The notes under the pieces are model-generated. The model saw only the letters and a program-made list of their open reading frames with translations. It was not told where the DNA came from and made no database searches. The position numbers were made by a program, and so were the translations under genes. Shown here piece by piece: positions 51,776 to 60,277 of a stretch of 64,000 nt of DNA (positions within the stretch are counted from its first letter, which is position 1; every line of letters starts with the position of its first letter). The stretch spans positions 237,967 to 301,966 of the forward strand of contig NZ_JACJQN010000003.1 in the NCBI RefSeq assembly GCF_014696675.1, written 5' to 3'. Origin of the DNA: Phormidium tenue FACHB-1052 (GTDB taxonomy: Bacteria; Cyanobacteriota; Cyanobacteriia; Phormidesmidales; Phormidesmidaceae).

Positions 51776-54473
51776 GGTTAGTCGCCGACCTCAGCGGCAG
51801 CTGCACTAAAAAGGTGCTGCCCTGCCCCAGATGGCTCTCAGCCCAGATGCGCCCCTGGTGCTGCTGCACAATCCGTTTGCAGATCGCCAGGCCTAGCCCC
51901 GTGCCGCCGCGCTGCCGCGAGTCCGAGGCATCGACCTGCTGAAATTGATCAAAAATCACCTCCAGCTTTTCGGCAGGAATGCCGCGTCCCTGGTCGCGGA
52001 CGGTGAGGAGGAGGTGGGGGGTGGGGGGTAAGGGGGTGAGGGGTGAGGGGTTGGGGGGTCTAGGGCTTTGCCCTTCTCGAAGTGTGGCGGTAATTTGCCC
52101 CACCTCCTCCACCTGTCCGACCTCCCCACCCCCCACCACTTCCGATTTCACCCACACCGTCTCCCCGTGGCGCGAAAACTTAATGGCGTTGCTGAGCAGG
52201 TTCGTGAGCACCTGAATGATCGCATCGGGGGCGGCCCACAGGGTGAGATGGAGCGGCACGAGGGCGATGGTGATGCCGGAGCGATCGGCCAGGGGCTGCA
52301 CGCTGTCGATCGCCTGGTACATCAGGGTGGCGACCTGGCAGGTTTCTTTTTCGAGCTGCACGTTGCCCGATTCGAGCCGCTCAAAGCTGAGAATGTCGTC
52401 CACCAGGCGCACTAGGCGATCGCTGTTGTTGATGGCAATGTCGAGCATGCGGCGGGCCTTTTCGGGGCGATCGGCGTAGACTCCGGCCCCCAGCAGCGCC
52501 AGGGCTCCCTGGATGGCGGTGATCGGGGTGCGCAGCTCGTGGCTGACTACGGAGATAAACTCATCTTTCATGCGATCGATGGCCAGGCGTTCACGAATAT
52601 CCTGCACATGGCCGACGGAGTAGATAGGGTTGCCCGCCCCGTCGTAGATCGGGGCCGCATTGATCACCACTGGAATCACCTCCCCCTGCTTGGTGAGGTA
52701 GCGCTTTTCGATCTCGTAGGTGCGTGCTTCGCCTTTCATCATGCGCTGAAACCCCTCCCAGTCAGTTGCCCAGTCGGCGGGGTGGGTGATGTCTTTGAAG
52801 GTGAGGGTCAGCAGCTCGGCCTCGGTGTAGCCCAGCAGGGTGCAGTAGTAGGCATTGACCAGCACAAACTGCCCGGTGGTTGACACCAGCGAAATGCCGT
52901 GGGGGGCGTCGTCAAAGGCACTGCGAAACCGGGCTTCGCTCTGGCGCAGGGCTTCTTCGGTGCGTTTGCTCTCGGTGGTGTTTTCGACGGTGCCGACCAC
53001 CCGCACCACCTGGCCCGCCTCGTTAAACAGCGGAAACGCCTTGGAGCGCAGCCAGCGCAGCTCGCCCCCAGGGGTGATGTAGCGATATTCCTGGTCGAAG
53101 TTTTCGCCCTGACGCTCTCGCCCGAGGGCGGCGACGATGCGATCGCGATCGTCGGGGTGAATGCCGTCAATCCATTGGGATTCGCTATCGGGGCCGGGGG
53201 CCGTCACCGGGTCGATTCCTCGAATTTTCCAGTAGGCCGAATTGACGTAGGCGTAGTGGGCCGTCTCGGTGTCGTAGACAAAAAAGCCCTCCTGTACAGC
53301 CTCAGCTAGCTGCCGAAAGCGGGTTTCGCTCTCCTGCAGGGCCAGCTCCACCTGTTTGCGATCGGTGATATCCATCGAGACGCCCATCAGCTTGACCACC
53401 CGCCCCTGGTCATCAAAGATCGGCTCGCCTCGGGCATCGAGGTAGTGAACTGAGCCGTCGGGGTGAATGGGGCGCAGGTCAACCTGGTAGGGCAGCCCCT
53501 CGGCAATAGCGGTGGCGATGCGCTGGGTGAGGCGATCGCGATCGTCGGGCGGCAGCTTTTGCAGCAGCTCATCGTAGGTGGGCGGGGCCGAGGCTGGCTC
53601 CAGCCCCCAGTTGCGAAAGGTCATCTCCGACCAGGAAATCCCCTGGCTGGCGACGTCAAATTCCCAGTAGCCCACCTGGGCCACCCGCTGGGCCAGGGCG
53701 AGCTGCTGCTGACTGCGGCGCAGGGCGGCCTCGGCCCGGTGGCGATCGGTGATGTCGCGGTGGGTGACGATCAGACAGTCCTGGCCATCCAGGGTCTGGG
53801 CCTCGGCGGAGAGCAGCACGGTTTTAACCTCGCCCCCCTTAGTTAAAATCTGAATTTCTAGATTGCGCACCCGACCCTGCTGCTCTAGCAGGGTACGGTA
53901 GACGCGGCGCTGGCTCAGATCGGCCCACAGGTTGAGTTCGATGGCCGTGCGCCCCACCATCTCGTCGCGATCGTAGCCAAAAAACTCCAGCAGGCTGTGG
54001 TTGACATCCAGCAGGCGGCCCTCGGCCCGCGTGGCGATCGCCATGGGGTCGGGGCTGGTGCGAAAGATGGTGATGAACTTGGTTTCTGACTCGGCCAGGG
54101 TGCTCTGCAAACGCTGAAACGATTGCTGGAGCTGTTCGGCCATCTGGTTAAAGGAGCGGGCCAGGTGGTTAAACTCGCTGATGCGGCTGTTGGTGGGCAA
54201 CCGCTGGGCCAAATTGCCCGCCGCCAGCTCGCTGCTGACCCGAGCAAACAGCCGCAGGCGGGCCAGGAGCGCCTGGGTGAGCAGCAGCCCCAGGGCGATC
54301 GCCCCCCCCAGGGTAACCAGCAGCAGCAGTACAGTCTGATTGGCACGATCGGCTTGCCACTGGGCTGAGTCGCCCGCCACCACCATCGCCAGCAGGGCAA
54401 ACAGCACCAGCGGCACCGTGAGCACCCAGTGCAGTGGTAGCGGGGGCGATAGGCTGAGGCGGGGCAGACCCAT
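51768..54473 (-). CDS. Membrane histidine kinase with HAMP and four PAS domains
   Basis: 901 residues. Two transmembrane helices (about 15-34 and 47-67) enclose only about 12 residues, so no periplasmic sensor; a HAMP-like segment follows. PAS repeats run at about 140-250, 255-380, 380-510 and 510-630. The dimerisation helix has FISVVSHELRTPITAIQGAL (His at about 645). The ATPase N-box is QVLTNLLSNAIKFS, G1 is VRDQGRGIP, F is FDQFQQVD and G2 is RGGTGLGLAI. An insert of about 45 residues, rich in GGGEVGQVEE and PLTPLPPTP, interrupts the ATPase before G1. Confidence 0.95.
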   Translation of the reverse strand: MGLPRLSLSPPLPLHWVLTVPLVLFALLAMVVAGDSAQWQADRANQTVLLLLVTLGGAIALGLLLTQALLARLRLFARVSSELAAGNLAQRLPTNSRISEFNHLARSFNQMAEQLQQSFQRLQSTLAESETKFITIFRTSPDPMAIATRAEGRLLDVNHSLLEFFGYDRDEMVGRTAIELNLWADLSQRRVYRTLLEQQGRVRNLEIQILTKGGEVKTVLLSAEAQTLDGQDCLIVTHRDITDRHRAEAALRRSQQQLALAQRVAQVGYWEFDVASQGISWSEMTFRNWGLEPASAPPTYDELLQKLPPDDRDRLTQRIATAIAEGLPYQVDLRPIHPDGSVHYLDARGEPIFDDQGRVVKLMGVSMDITDRKQVELALQESETRFRQLAEAVQEGFFVYDTETAHYAYVNSAYWKIRGIDPVTAPGPDSESQWIDGIHPDDRDRIVAALGRERQGENFDQEYRYITPGGELRWLRSKAFPLFNEAGQVVRVVGTVENTTESKRTEEALRQSEARFRSAFDDAPHGISLVSTTGQFVLVNAYYCTLLGYTEAELLTLTFKDITHPADWATDWEGFQRMMKGEARTYEIEKRYLTKQGEVIPVVINAAPIYDGAGNPIYSVGHVQDIRERLAIDRMKDEFISVVSHELRTPITAIQGALALLGAGVYADRPEKARRMLDIAINNSDRLVRLVDDILSFERLESGNVQLEKETCQVATLMYQAIDSVQPLADRSGITIALVPLHLTLWAAPDAIIQVLTNLLSNAIKFSRHGETVWVKSEVVGGGEVGQVEEVGQITATLREGQSPRPPNPSPLTPLPPTPHLLLTVRDQGRGIPAEKLEVIFDQFQQVDASDSRQRGGTGLGLAICKRIVQQHQGRIWAESHLGQGSTFLVQLPLRSATNHG
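51990..52140 (-). repeat. G-rich/C-rich element inside histidine kinase gene
   Basis: On the plus strand, GAGGAGGAGGTGGGGGG and related G-runs (52003-52062) are followed by about 25 bases and then CCCCACCTCCTCCACCTG and CCCCACCCCCCACC (52100-52133). Inverted arms like 29447-29543 and 51001-51133, but here within the ATPase domain and kept in frame, encoding roughly residues 778-822. Confidence 0.7.
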
Positions 54474-54499
54474 AGGCGCAACGATAGAGCACGGCAGGG

Positions 54500-55591
54500 C
54501 TAAGGCACAGCCCTTTGGTCACAGTTAGCTTGGTCACAGTTAGCTTGGTCACAGTTAGCAAGGGCGTCTTCTTCACCCGCCGGAATCATCAGCGATCGCT
54601 TCAGCAGCTCTAATCGGTGGGATAGCTGGGGCCGCAGTTTGGGGTGGGGGGCAGAGCGCAGCAGCCGCTCGATCACCTCCGCCATCTCTGAAGCCTGGGC
54701 ATAGCCAAACAGCCCCAGCCCCCCTGCCAGCCGGTGGGCTTCGGTGGTGGCTAGCTGCCGCAGCTCAGGGCTAAAGGTGTCTGATTCTAGCGCCTGCATG
54801 GCCCGATCTAACACCCCCAGCCGCTGCTCCAGGGAGGCTCGAAACCGCTGGGTTGCCTGCTGCATCACCCGATCTAGCCGGGGTGAACTCGTCGCGGGGG
54901 CCGGTTCAGACTCGTCGGCGGGCACCGCCTTGAGCCGATAGCCCAGCCCATAGACCGTCTCAATGGGGCTGGTGACCAGGCCCGCTGCCTTGAGCCGCTG
55001 GCGCAGATCTTTGATCAGGTTGGTGACCGAGCCTTCGACCGGGGTGTCGGCCATGGGCCACAGGTGGTCGATGATGGCGCTGCGGGTCAGCATCCGCTGG
55101 GGCTGGCGCAAAAACAGCTCCAGCAGTTCATATTCTTTGGGGCGGCAGGCAATCGGCTGTTGGCGGTAGGTCACCTGGGTGAGGGCCGGGTCGAGACGCA
55201 GCTCGCCCCAGCTCAGCACCGGGGCCGTGACGCTGCTGCGTCGCAGCAAGGCCCGCACCCGCGCCAGCAGCTGGGGCGCATCGCCGGTTTTAGCCAGGTA
55301 GTCGTCGGCCCCAGCGTCTAGCCCGGCGACAATGTCAGCGCTGGTGGCCTTGACCGTGAGCATAAGAATAGGGGTGCGGTTGCCCTGGGCGCGCAGGCGG
55401 CGGCAGACCTCTGGCCCGTCTAAAGTCGGCAGCAGCCAGTCGACAATCAACAGGTCGTAGGGCCAGCGGCTGGCCAGATCGAGGCCGGTGGCCCCATCGG
55501 CGACCGCATCGACGGCGTAGCGATGGCTGGTTAGGGTATCGGCTAAAAACTCACTGGTGGATGGGTCATCCTCTAGCAGCAGTATTTTCAT
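54500..55591 (-). CDS. OmpR-type response regulator with C-terminal Hpt domain
   Basis: 363 residues. Receiver at 1-118 (DDPS acidic pair, Asp in LLIVDWLLPTLDG, Lys in YLAKTGDAP, where KT replaces the usual KP). A winged-helix DNA-binding domain follows at about 125-220 (RPKEYELLELFLRQPQRMLT, IKDLRQRLKAAG, VYGLGYRL). Residues about 240-340 are an Hpt-like helical bundle with AHRLAGGLGLFGY carrying the phospho-His. The tail is three copies of ANCDQ. It lies 26 bases upstream of the kinase start, so the kinase, this regulator and the CheY-like protein can form a phosphorelay. Confidence 0.93.
   Translation of the reverse strand: MKILLLEDDPSTSEFLADTLTSHRYAVDAVADGATGLDLASRWPYDLLIVDWLLPTLDGPEVCRRLRAQGNRTPILMLTVKATSADIVAGLDAGADDYLAKTGDAPQLLARVRALLRRSSVTAPVLSWGELRLDPALTQVTYRQQPIACRPKEYELLELFLRQPQRMLTRSAIIDHLWPMADTPVEGSVTNLIKDLRQRLKAAGLVTSPIETVYGLGYRLKAVPADESEPAPATSSPRLDRVMQQATQRFRASLEQRLGVLDRAMQALESDTFSPELRQLATTEAHRLAGGLGLFGYAQASEMAEVIERLLRSAPHPKLRPQLSHRLELLKRSLMIPAGEEDALANCDQANCDQANCDQRAVP
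54515..54559 (-). repeat. Three perfect 15-base tandem repeats
   Basis: TTGGTCACAGTTAGC on the plus strand is repeated exactly three times (54515-54529, 54530-54544, 54545-54559). In frame it adds ANCDQ pentapeptides to the regulator's C-terminus, so copy number can vary without frameshift. Confidence 0.9.
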
Positions 55592-55699
55592 TACCAGGGG
55601 GCATCACAAAAAATATATCTAAAGGAGGGTGTTATCTTGCCCCCACCATACTCCGCTAGCCGACTGACCACAATCCCCCACCTCGGTAATGGAAACCGT

Positions 55700-58612
55700 T
55701 TAGGCCGGTCGATGGCGGGGCTGCTGAATAAACGCTTCCACCTGGTCGGGGGGCAGCGGCGGCGCAATCCAGTAGCCCTGAATGGCGTCGCAGCCCAACT
55801 GCTCTAGGCGGCGAGTTTGAAACTCGGTTTCGACCCCTTCGGCAATCACCGTCATGCCCAACGACTTGGCAATTTGAATGATGGCTTTGACGATGCTGAC
55901 ATCGTCGTGGTCAACGTCAATGTTTTCGACAAACGACTGGTCGATCTTGAGGGTGTTGATCGGAAAGCGCTTGAGATAGCTGAGGGAAGAGTAGCCGGTG
56001 CCAAAGTCATCAATTTTGATGTCAACTCCCTGCTCTTGCAGATTCGAGAGGGTTGACAGCACGCCCTTCACATTCAGCAGCAGCAGGCTCTCGGTCACCT
56101 CTAGACCAAAGTTGGTGGCCGGCAGCGCGGTGCGAGCCAAAACAGCTTTGATCTGCTCAAAAAATTCGGGCCGCTCAAACTGCGCCGCCGCCACGTTCAC
56201 ATTCATCTTCAGCCCCCTGACCAGCGGGAACCGGTCACACCAGTCGGCCATCTGTCGGCAGGCCGTCTCAAAAATCCACTTGCTGAGGGGAATAATCAGC
56301 CCCGTTTCCTCCGCCAGGGGAATAAATTCGCCGGGGGAAATCAGCCCGCGCTGGGGATGCACCCACCGCACCAGCGCCTCAAACCCCAGCAGCTGCCGAT
56401 CGCGCAGGCTGACGATGGGCTGGTAGTAGAGCACGAAGTCTTGATGCTCTAGGGCCTGGCGCAGCTGGGTTTCTAGCTCAAATAGGGCGATCGCGCTGGC
56501 GTGCATGGCCGGGTTAAAAATTTCGTAGCCCGACGCCTGCCCCCCACCCTTGGCCCGATACATGGCGTTGTCGGCGTCGCGCAGCATGTCTTCGCCCCGC
56601 TCGTAGTCGGGGCTGGCCAGGGCAATGCCCAGGCTGGCGGAGGTAAACACGGTGCGGCCCATCAGCTGAAATGGCGCTTTGATATCGGCCTGAATGCGCT
56701 CTACCACATGGATGGCTTCGTTCAAACTGGTGATTTGCTCTAGCAAAATCACAAACTCGTCGCCCCCCAGCCGGGCCACTGTGTCGCTGACCCTGACGTG
56801 GCGTTGCAGAATGTGGGCAATTTGCACCAGCAGCTCGTCGCCCACCAGGTGGCCGAGGCTGTCGTTGATCACCTTAAAGCGGTCTAAGTCGATGAACAAC
56901 ACCGCAAACAGCTGATCGGGGTGGCGTTTGAACCGCTGCATCACCTGCTCTAACCGCTCGGTGAACAGGGCGCGGTTGGGCAGGCCGGTGAGGGCGTCGT
57001 GCAGGGCCTGGTGGCGCAGTTCTTCTTCGGCTAGTTTGCGATCGCTGATGTCGATAAAGGTGACCACCACCTGGGTTAGCCGCTGGGCCTCATCAAAGGT
57101 GGGAAACGCGTTGACCAACACCCAGGTGCAGTCTTGAGCCTGGGTGGAGCAAATGCCCAGCACGCGGTTTTGCAGGGGCCGCTGGCTGGCGAGCACCTGC
57201 GTCACCGGATAGTGCTCGGGCGCCAGCGCCAGGCCGGTTTCATCCACAATTGCCCAGGGCGGGTTGTCGGTGCGCTGGCCCACCATGTCTTCCATCGGCA
57301 GCCCCAGCAGCTGCACCGCCATCTGATTGCACATGACAATGGTGGTATCGGGAGCATGGACAATCACCCCAGCATGGAGATGGTCGACCAAAAGGCGATA
57401 GTTGGCCTCGCTGTGGCGTAGCTTTTGCAGGGCGATCTTCAGGGAGTAGGTTTGCTTTTGCAGCGACTGATTGGCTGTGGCCAGGGCCGTGGTGCGCCCC
57501 TCAACTCGCTGCTCTAGGGTGTCTAGGGTTTGCCGCAGCTGGTTCACCATGTGGTTAAACGCCTGGGCTACCGCCGTAAATTCGTTGTCGCCGGTGAGTT
57601 TTAAGGGCTGGCTGAGGTCTTGCTGGGCAATGCGCTGGGCGGCGATCGCCATCAGCGTCAGCGGCGTCATAATCCGCCGCCCCAGCACCACGCTGGCCCC
57701 GATCGCCAGGGCCAGGGCCGTCAGGGCCGTAGCCAGCAGGGCGGCGCTGCTCTGGTTGGCGGTGTTGGCCAGCTCCAGGCGGGCTGCCGCGGCGCGGGTG
57801 GAGGAGCGCTCGCTAATGGTTTGAATAATCTCGTTGATGTCCCGGTTGATATTGGCCGCAATGATGCGGTTGACCTGCACCTGCTGATCGAGAAACAGCA
57901 GCGCATTGAGGGAGAGACTGTAGGTTTGCATCAGCGCCTGGGCCTCAGGGTCTAGCGCCCCCGCTGGCAGTTGCTCCAGGGTGGCCTTCAGCTGGTCTAA
58001 CCCCGATTGCAGAGCGTCGAGATAGGCCAGATCTTGGGTATTCAGGTAGGTCTGCTGATCGGCCATTAGCTGCCACACCAGCCTATGCAGGGTGGCGATC
58101 TCGGGGCGCTGGCTGTCGGGCAGGGCGGCGAGCAAATCTTCGAGCTGCTGGTGAACCTCATGGTTGAGACTGTCCTCAGCAATGCGGCGAGTGGTGGTGT
58201 CAAAGGCCGCTTCGTAGTTGTTAAACAGCGAATCCAGCAGGGCAAATTCCTCGGCTAGCTCGGGGTTCTGCGCTTCTAGTTCCCTCAGGTCGGCTAGGTT
58301 TTGGCGGGCCTGGGCCATGTAGGTATGGTTAGTTTGCACATGCCCCTGGGCTTTGGCACTGACATCGCCCCCCTGCCAGGTGTCAAAATAGGCCTCCTCA
58401 GCCTGCCGAGCCAGCAAAAAGTTGGTTTTTAACTCCAGACTCCGCTCCCGCAGCTGGGCGGCGTTGTCGAGGGTGGCCTGGCTGCGAGATCGCAGCCGCT
58501 GCAAACTGCCGTAGCCAATGGCGGCGCTGAGGCCGTGCAGCAGCAAAATGATGCCAAACCCCAGCATCAGCTGAGCTCGAATGGTTTTAAACCACCGCAG
58601 ACGGCCCCTCAT
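55700..58612 (-). CDS. GGDEF-EAL cyclic di-GMP enzyme with periplasmic sensor, HAMP and PAS
   Basis: 970 residues. TM1 about 14-32, a periplasmic all-helical region about 33-285 resembling CHASE3/four-helix sensors, TM2 about 286-308, HAMP about 310-362, coiled coil about 365-400, PAS about 405-520, GGDEF about 535-695 (intact RLGGDEF) and EAL about 705-955 (intact GFEALVRW; DDFGTGYSSL). Both catalytic motifs look competent, so net activity cannot be predicted. Its ATG overlaps the upstream solute-binding protein stop (ATGA), implying coupled expression. Confidence 0.95.
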   Translation of the reverse strand: MRGRLRWFKTIRAQLMLGFGIILLLHGLSAAIGYGSLQRLRSRSQATLDNAAQLRERSLELKTNFLLARQAEEAYFDTWQGGDVSAKAQGHVQTNHTYMAQARQNLADLRELEAQNPELAEEFALLDSLFNNYEAAFDTTTRRIAEDSLNHEVHQQLEDLLAALPDSQRPEIATLHRLVWQLMADQQTYLNTQDLAYLDALQSGLDQLKATLEQLPAGALDPEAQALMQTYSLSLNALLFLDQQVQVNRIIAANINRDINEIIQTISERSSTRAAAARLELANTANQSSAALLATALTALALAIGASVVLGRRIMTPLTLMAIAAQRIAQQDLSQPLKLTGDNEFTAVAQAFNHMVNQLRQTLDTLEQRVEGRTTALATANQSLQKQTYSLKIALQKLRHSEANYRLLVDHLHAGVIVHAPDTTIVMCNQMAVQLLGLPMEDMVGQRTDNPPWAIVDETGLALAPEHYPVTQVLASQRPLQNRVLGICSTQAQDCTWVLVNAFPTFDEAQRLTQVVVTFIDISDRKLAEEELRHQALHDALTGLPNRALFTERLEQVMQRFKRHPDQLFAVLFIDLDRFKVINDSLGHLVGDELLVQIAHILQRHVRVSDTVARLGGDEFVILLEQITSLNEAIHVVERIQADIKAPFQLMGRTVFTSASLGIALASPDYERGEDMLRDADNAMYRAKGGGQASGYEIFNPAMHASAIALFELETQLRQALEHQDFVLYYQPIVSLRDRQLLGFEALVRWVHPQRGLISPGEFIPLAEETGLIIPLSKWIFETACRQMADWCDRFPLVRGLKMNVNVAAAQFERPEFFEQIKAVLARTALPATNFGLEVTESLLLLNVKGVLSTLSNLQEQGVDIKIDDFGTGYSSLSYLKRFPINTLKIDQSFVENIDVDHDDVSIVKAIIQIAKSLGMTVIAEGVETEFQTRRLEQLGCDAIQGYWIAPPLPPDQVEAFIQQPRHRPA

Positions 58613-60027
58613 GGCGATCCCTCATCCGCCATTAGCTGCCTGACGGTAGCCTGGAGCTGGTCGGCGGCCAGGGCTGGCTCTACCCCGTCGTAGATGGCGT
58701 GAATGGCCGCTGCGATCGCTAAAGCCACCTGGTTCCAGCGGGGGTGCAGCACGGCGGTCGGACGCGAGGTCTGCATGGCGGTCTGCACGGCCAGAGCATA
58801 GTCAAAGTTGATCGCCTCAGTGTAGACCGACGGCGTCAGCCAGCTCGAAAACCGGGGTGCCCCCCAGGTAGCAACGGCAATTTTGGCTTCCATCTCTGGG
58901 CTGGTGGCCCATTGAATAAACAGCCAGGCGGCCTGGGGATGGTTAGAGCGCTGGGGAATGCCAAGCCCCCACAGCCAGTGGCCGGTCAGGCTCTGTTGGT
59001 GAACTCGGGGCAGCACGGTGTAGCCCACCTGACCGGCGATCGCCGAGGTTTCACGCTGCTCAAAGACAGGCCCAAACAGGCTGGCATCGATGTAAAACGC
59101 CGCTTTTCCTGCCTGAAATAGCTGGGTGGCCTCTCGCCAGTTCATCTGTTTGATATCGGCTGGCCCCGCCTGCATCAGCTGGGCATAGGTGGTCAGCCCC
59201 TCAACCACGCGAGGATCGGTGAGGGAAGGCTGTTGCCAGTCACCGTCAAACCACAGGTTAAAGGGCAGCGGAGTTGGCTCCCCTCCCCAGCCATTGAGCA
59301 CAAGTCCCGTCACCGTATCGATAATGACGTCAGATTTAACCCCACGCATCACCGCCCCAATGGCCTGCCCGCTCTCGTTGATCTGAGCCGCAGCCTGCAC
59401 CAGCTCGGCCATGGTTTGGGGCACTCGACCCGCCAAAAATTGATTTACTAGCCGCTTGTTGTAGAACAGAATATACGCTTCAAAGGTAGCGGGGATGCCA
59501 AACAGCTGGGGGCTACTATCGTCGGGCGGATACATAGCCGCCAGCCGAAACCCCTCGGGAAAGTCAAATAGGTTGTAGTTGGCCACCGTTAGCTTAGGGT
59601 CGTTGAGCCACGGTGTCAGCGGCAGCAGCAGATCGTCTTTCCACAGGCGGTAGGCGGTAGAGTCCATCGGCAAGAAGAAGACATCCATTGGCACGGGGTC
59701 AGCCCGCAGCAGAGCCTCCATCTCCGCAAAGTAGGCCGGTTCTGCCACCGTGCGAGGCTGGAGAGTGATGCCGGTTAGAGCCTCAAAGTCGGGCAGGTAG
59801 GGCAGCAGGCCCGTCGTCCAGGGGTGATCGTCTAGCAGCAGGCCGATCTGAGCGCCTGCAAACCGTCGCCAGTCAAAATTTTGATTAGACTCGATCGCTG
59901 TTCCATCGGCAGGGAGTCGAGCCGGTGGTTGGCAAGTGGTCAAACGCGTGACCCCCGCCGCCGCCGCCAGCTGCATAAATCGACGGCGACGCAGCACCCC
60001 CATAGACTGAGCGAATAGCTTTGGCAT
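58609..60027 (-). CDS. Extracellular solute-binding lipoprotein (sugar-type)
   Basis: About 472 residues from ATG at 60027 (GTG at 60030 possible). The N-terminus has a Tat-like RRRRFMQLAAAAG motif followed by a lipobox-like LTTC, so it is exported and probably lipid-anchored. The mature part resembles family 1 sugar-binding proteins: LPYLPDFEALTGITLQP, DVFFLPMDSTAYRLW, GIPATFEAYILFYNKRLV, KAAFYIDASLF and NHPQAAWLFIQWATSP. No permease or ATPase is nearby. Its ATGA overlap with the GGDEF-EAL gene suggests that it serves as a ligand sensor for that protein rather than for transport. Confidence 0.88.
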   Translation of the reverse strand: MPKLFAQSMGVLRRRRFMQLAAAAGVTRLTTCQPPARLPADGTAIESNQNFDWRRFAGAQIGLLLDDHPWTTGLLPYLPDFEALTGITLQPRTVAEPAYFAEMEALLRADPVPMDVFFLPMDSTAYRLWKDDLLLPLTPWLNDPKLTVANYNLFDFPEGFRLAAMYPPDDSSPQLFGIPATFEAYILFYNKRLVNQFLAGRVPQTMAELVQAAAQINESGQAIGAVMRGVKSDVIIDTVTGLVLNGWGGEPTPLPFNLWFDGDWQQPSLTDPRVVEGLTTYAQLMQAGPADIKQMNWREATQLFQAGKAAFYIDASLFGPVFEQRETSAIAGQVGYTVLPRVHQQSLTGHWLWGLGIPQRSNHPQAAWLFIQWATSPEMEAKIAVATWGAPRFSSWLTPSVYTEAINFDYALAVQTAMQTSRPTAVLHPRWNQVALAIAAAIHAIYDGVEPALAADQLQATVRQLMADEGSP

Positions 60028-60169
60028 CACGGCAACGATTTAAAGGAACAGGAACCATTGAGAGATGCACCGGCTGTTTCCTTAAGCATGCCCCAGGGGC
60101 GCAAGTTGCCGACCCTGGACGGAAAGGCAGCGCAAGATTAGGCCTAAAGACTTAACCCCCATGGGCAAT

Positions 60170-60200
60170 GGCCCCCCAACCTGCCGATGGTTAGGGGGCC
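60170..60200. terminator. Strong hairpin downstream of GH63 gene
   Basis: GGCCCCCCAACC (60170-60181) and GGTTAGGGGGCC (60189-60200) form a nearly perfect 12-bp stem with a 7-base loop, followed on the plus strand by TATTTTCC. It lies downstream of the minus-strand glucosidase stop. The T-rich side is on the plus strand, so termination of the minus-strand transcript would be by structure alone. Confidence 0.5.
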
Positions 60201-60277
60201 TATTTTCCCACAGGGTTTGCCCCAGTCGGTTGAAGATTAAGTCAATTGAACCTTAAGTCCAATAATTGCTGCTGTAG

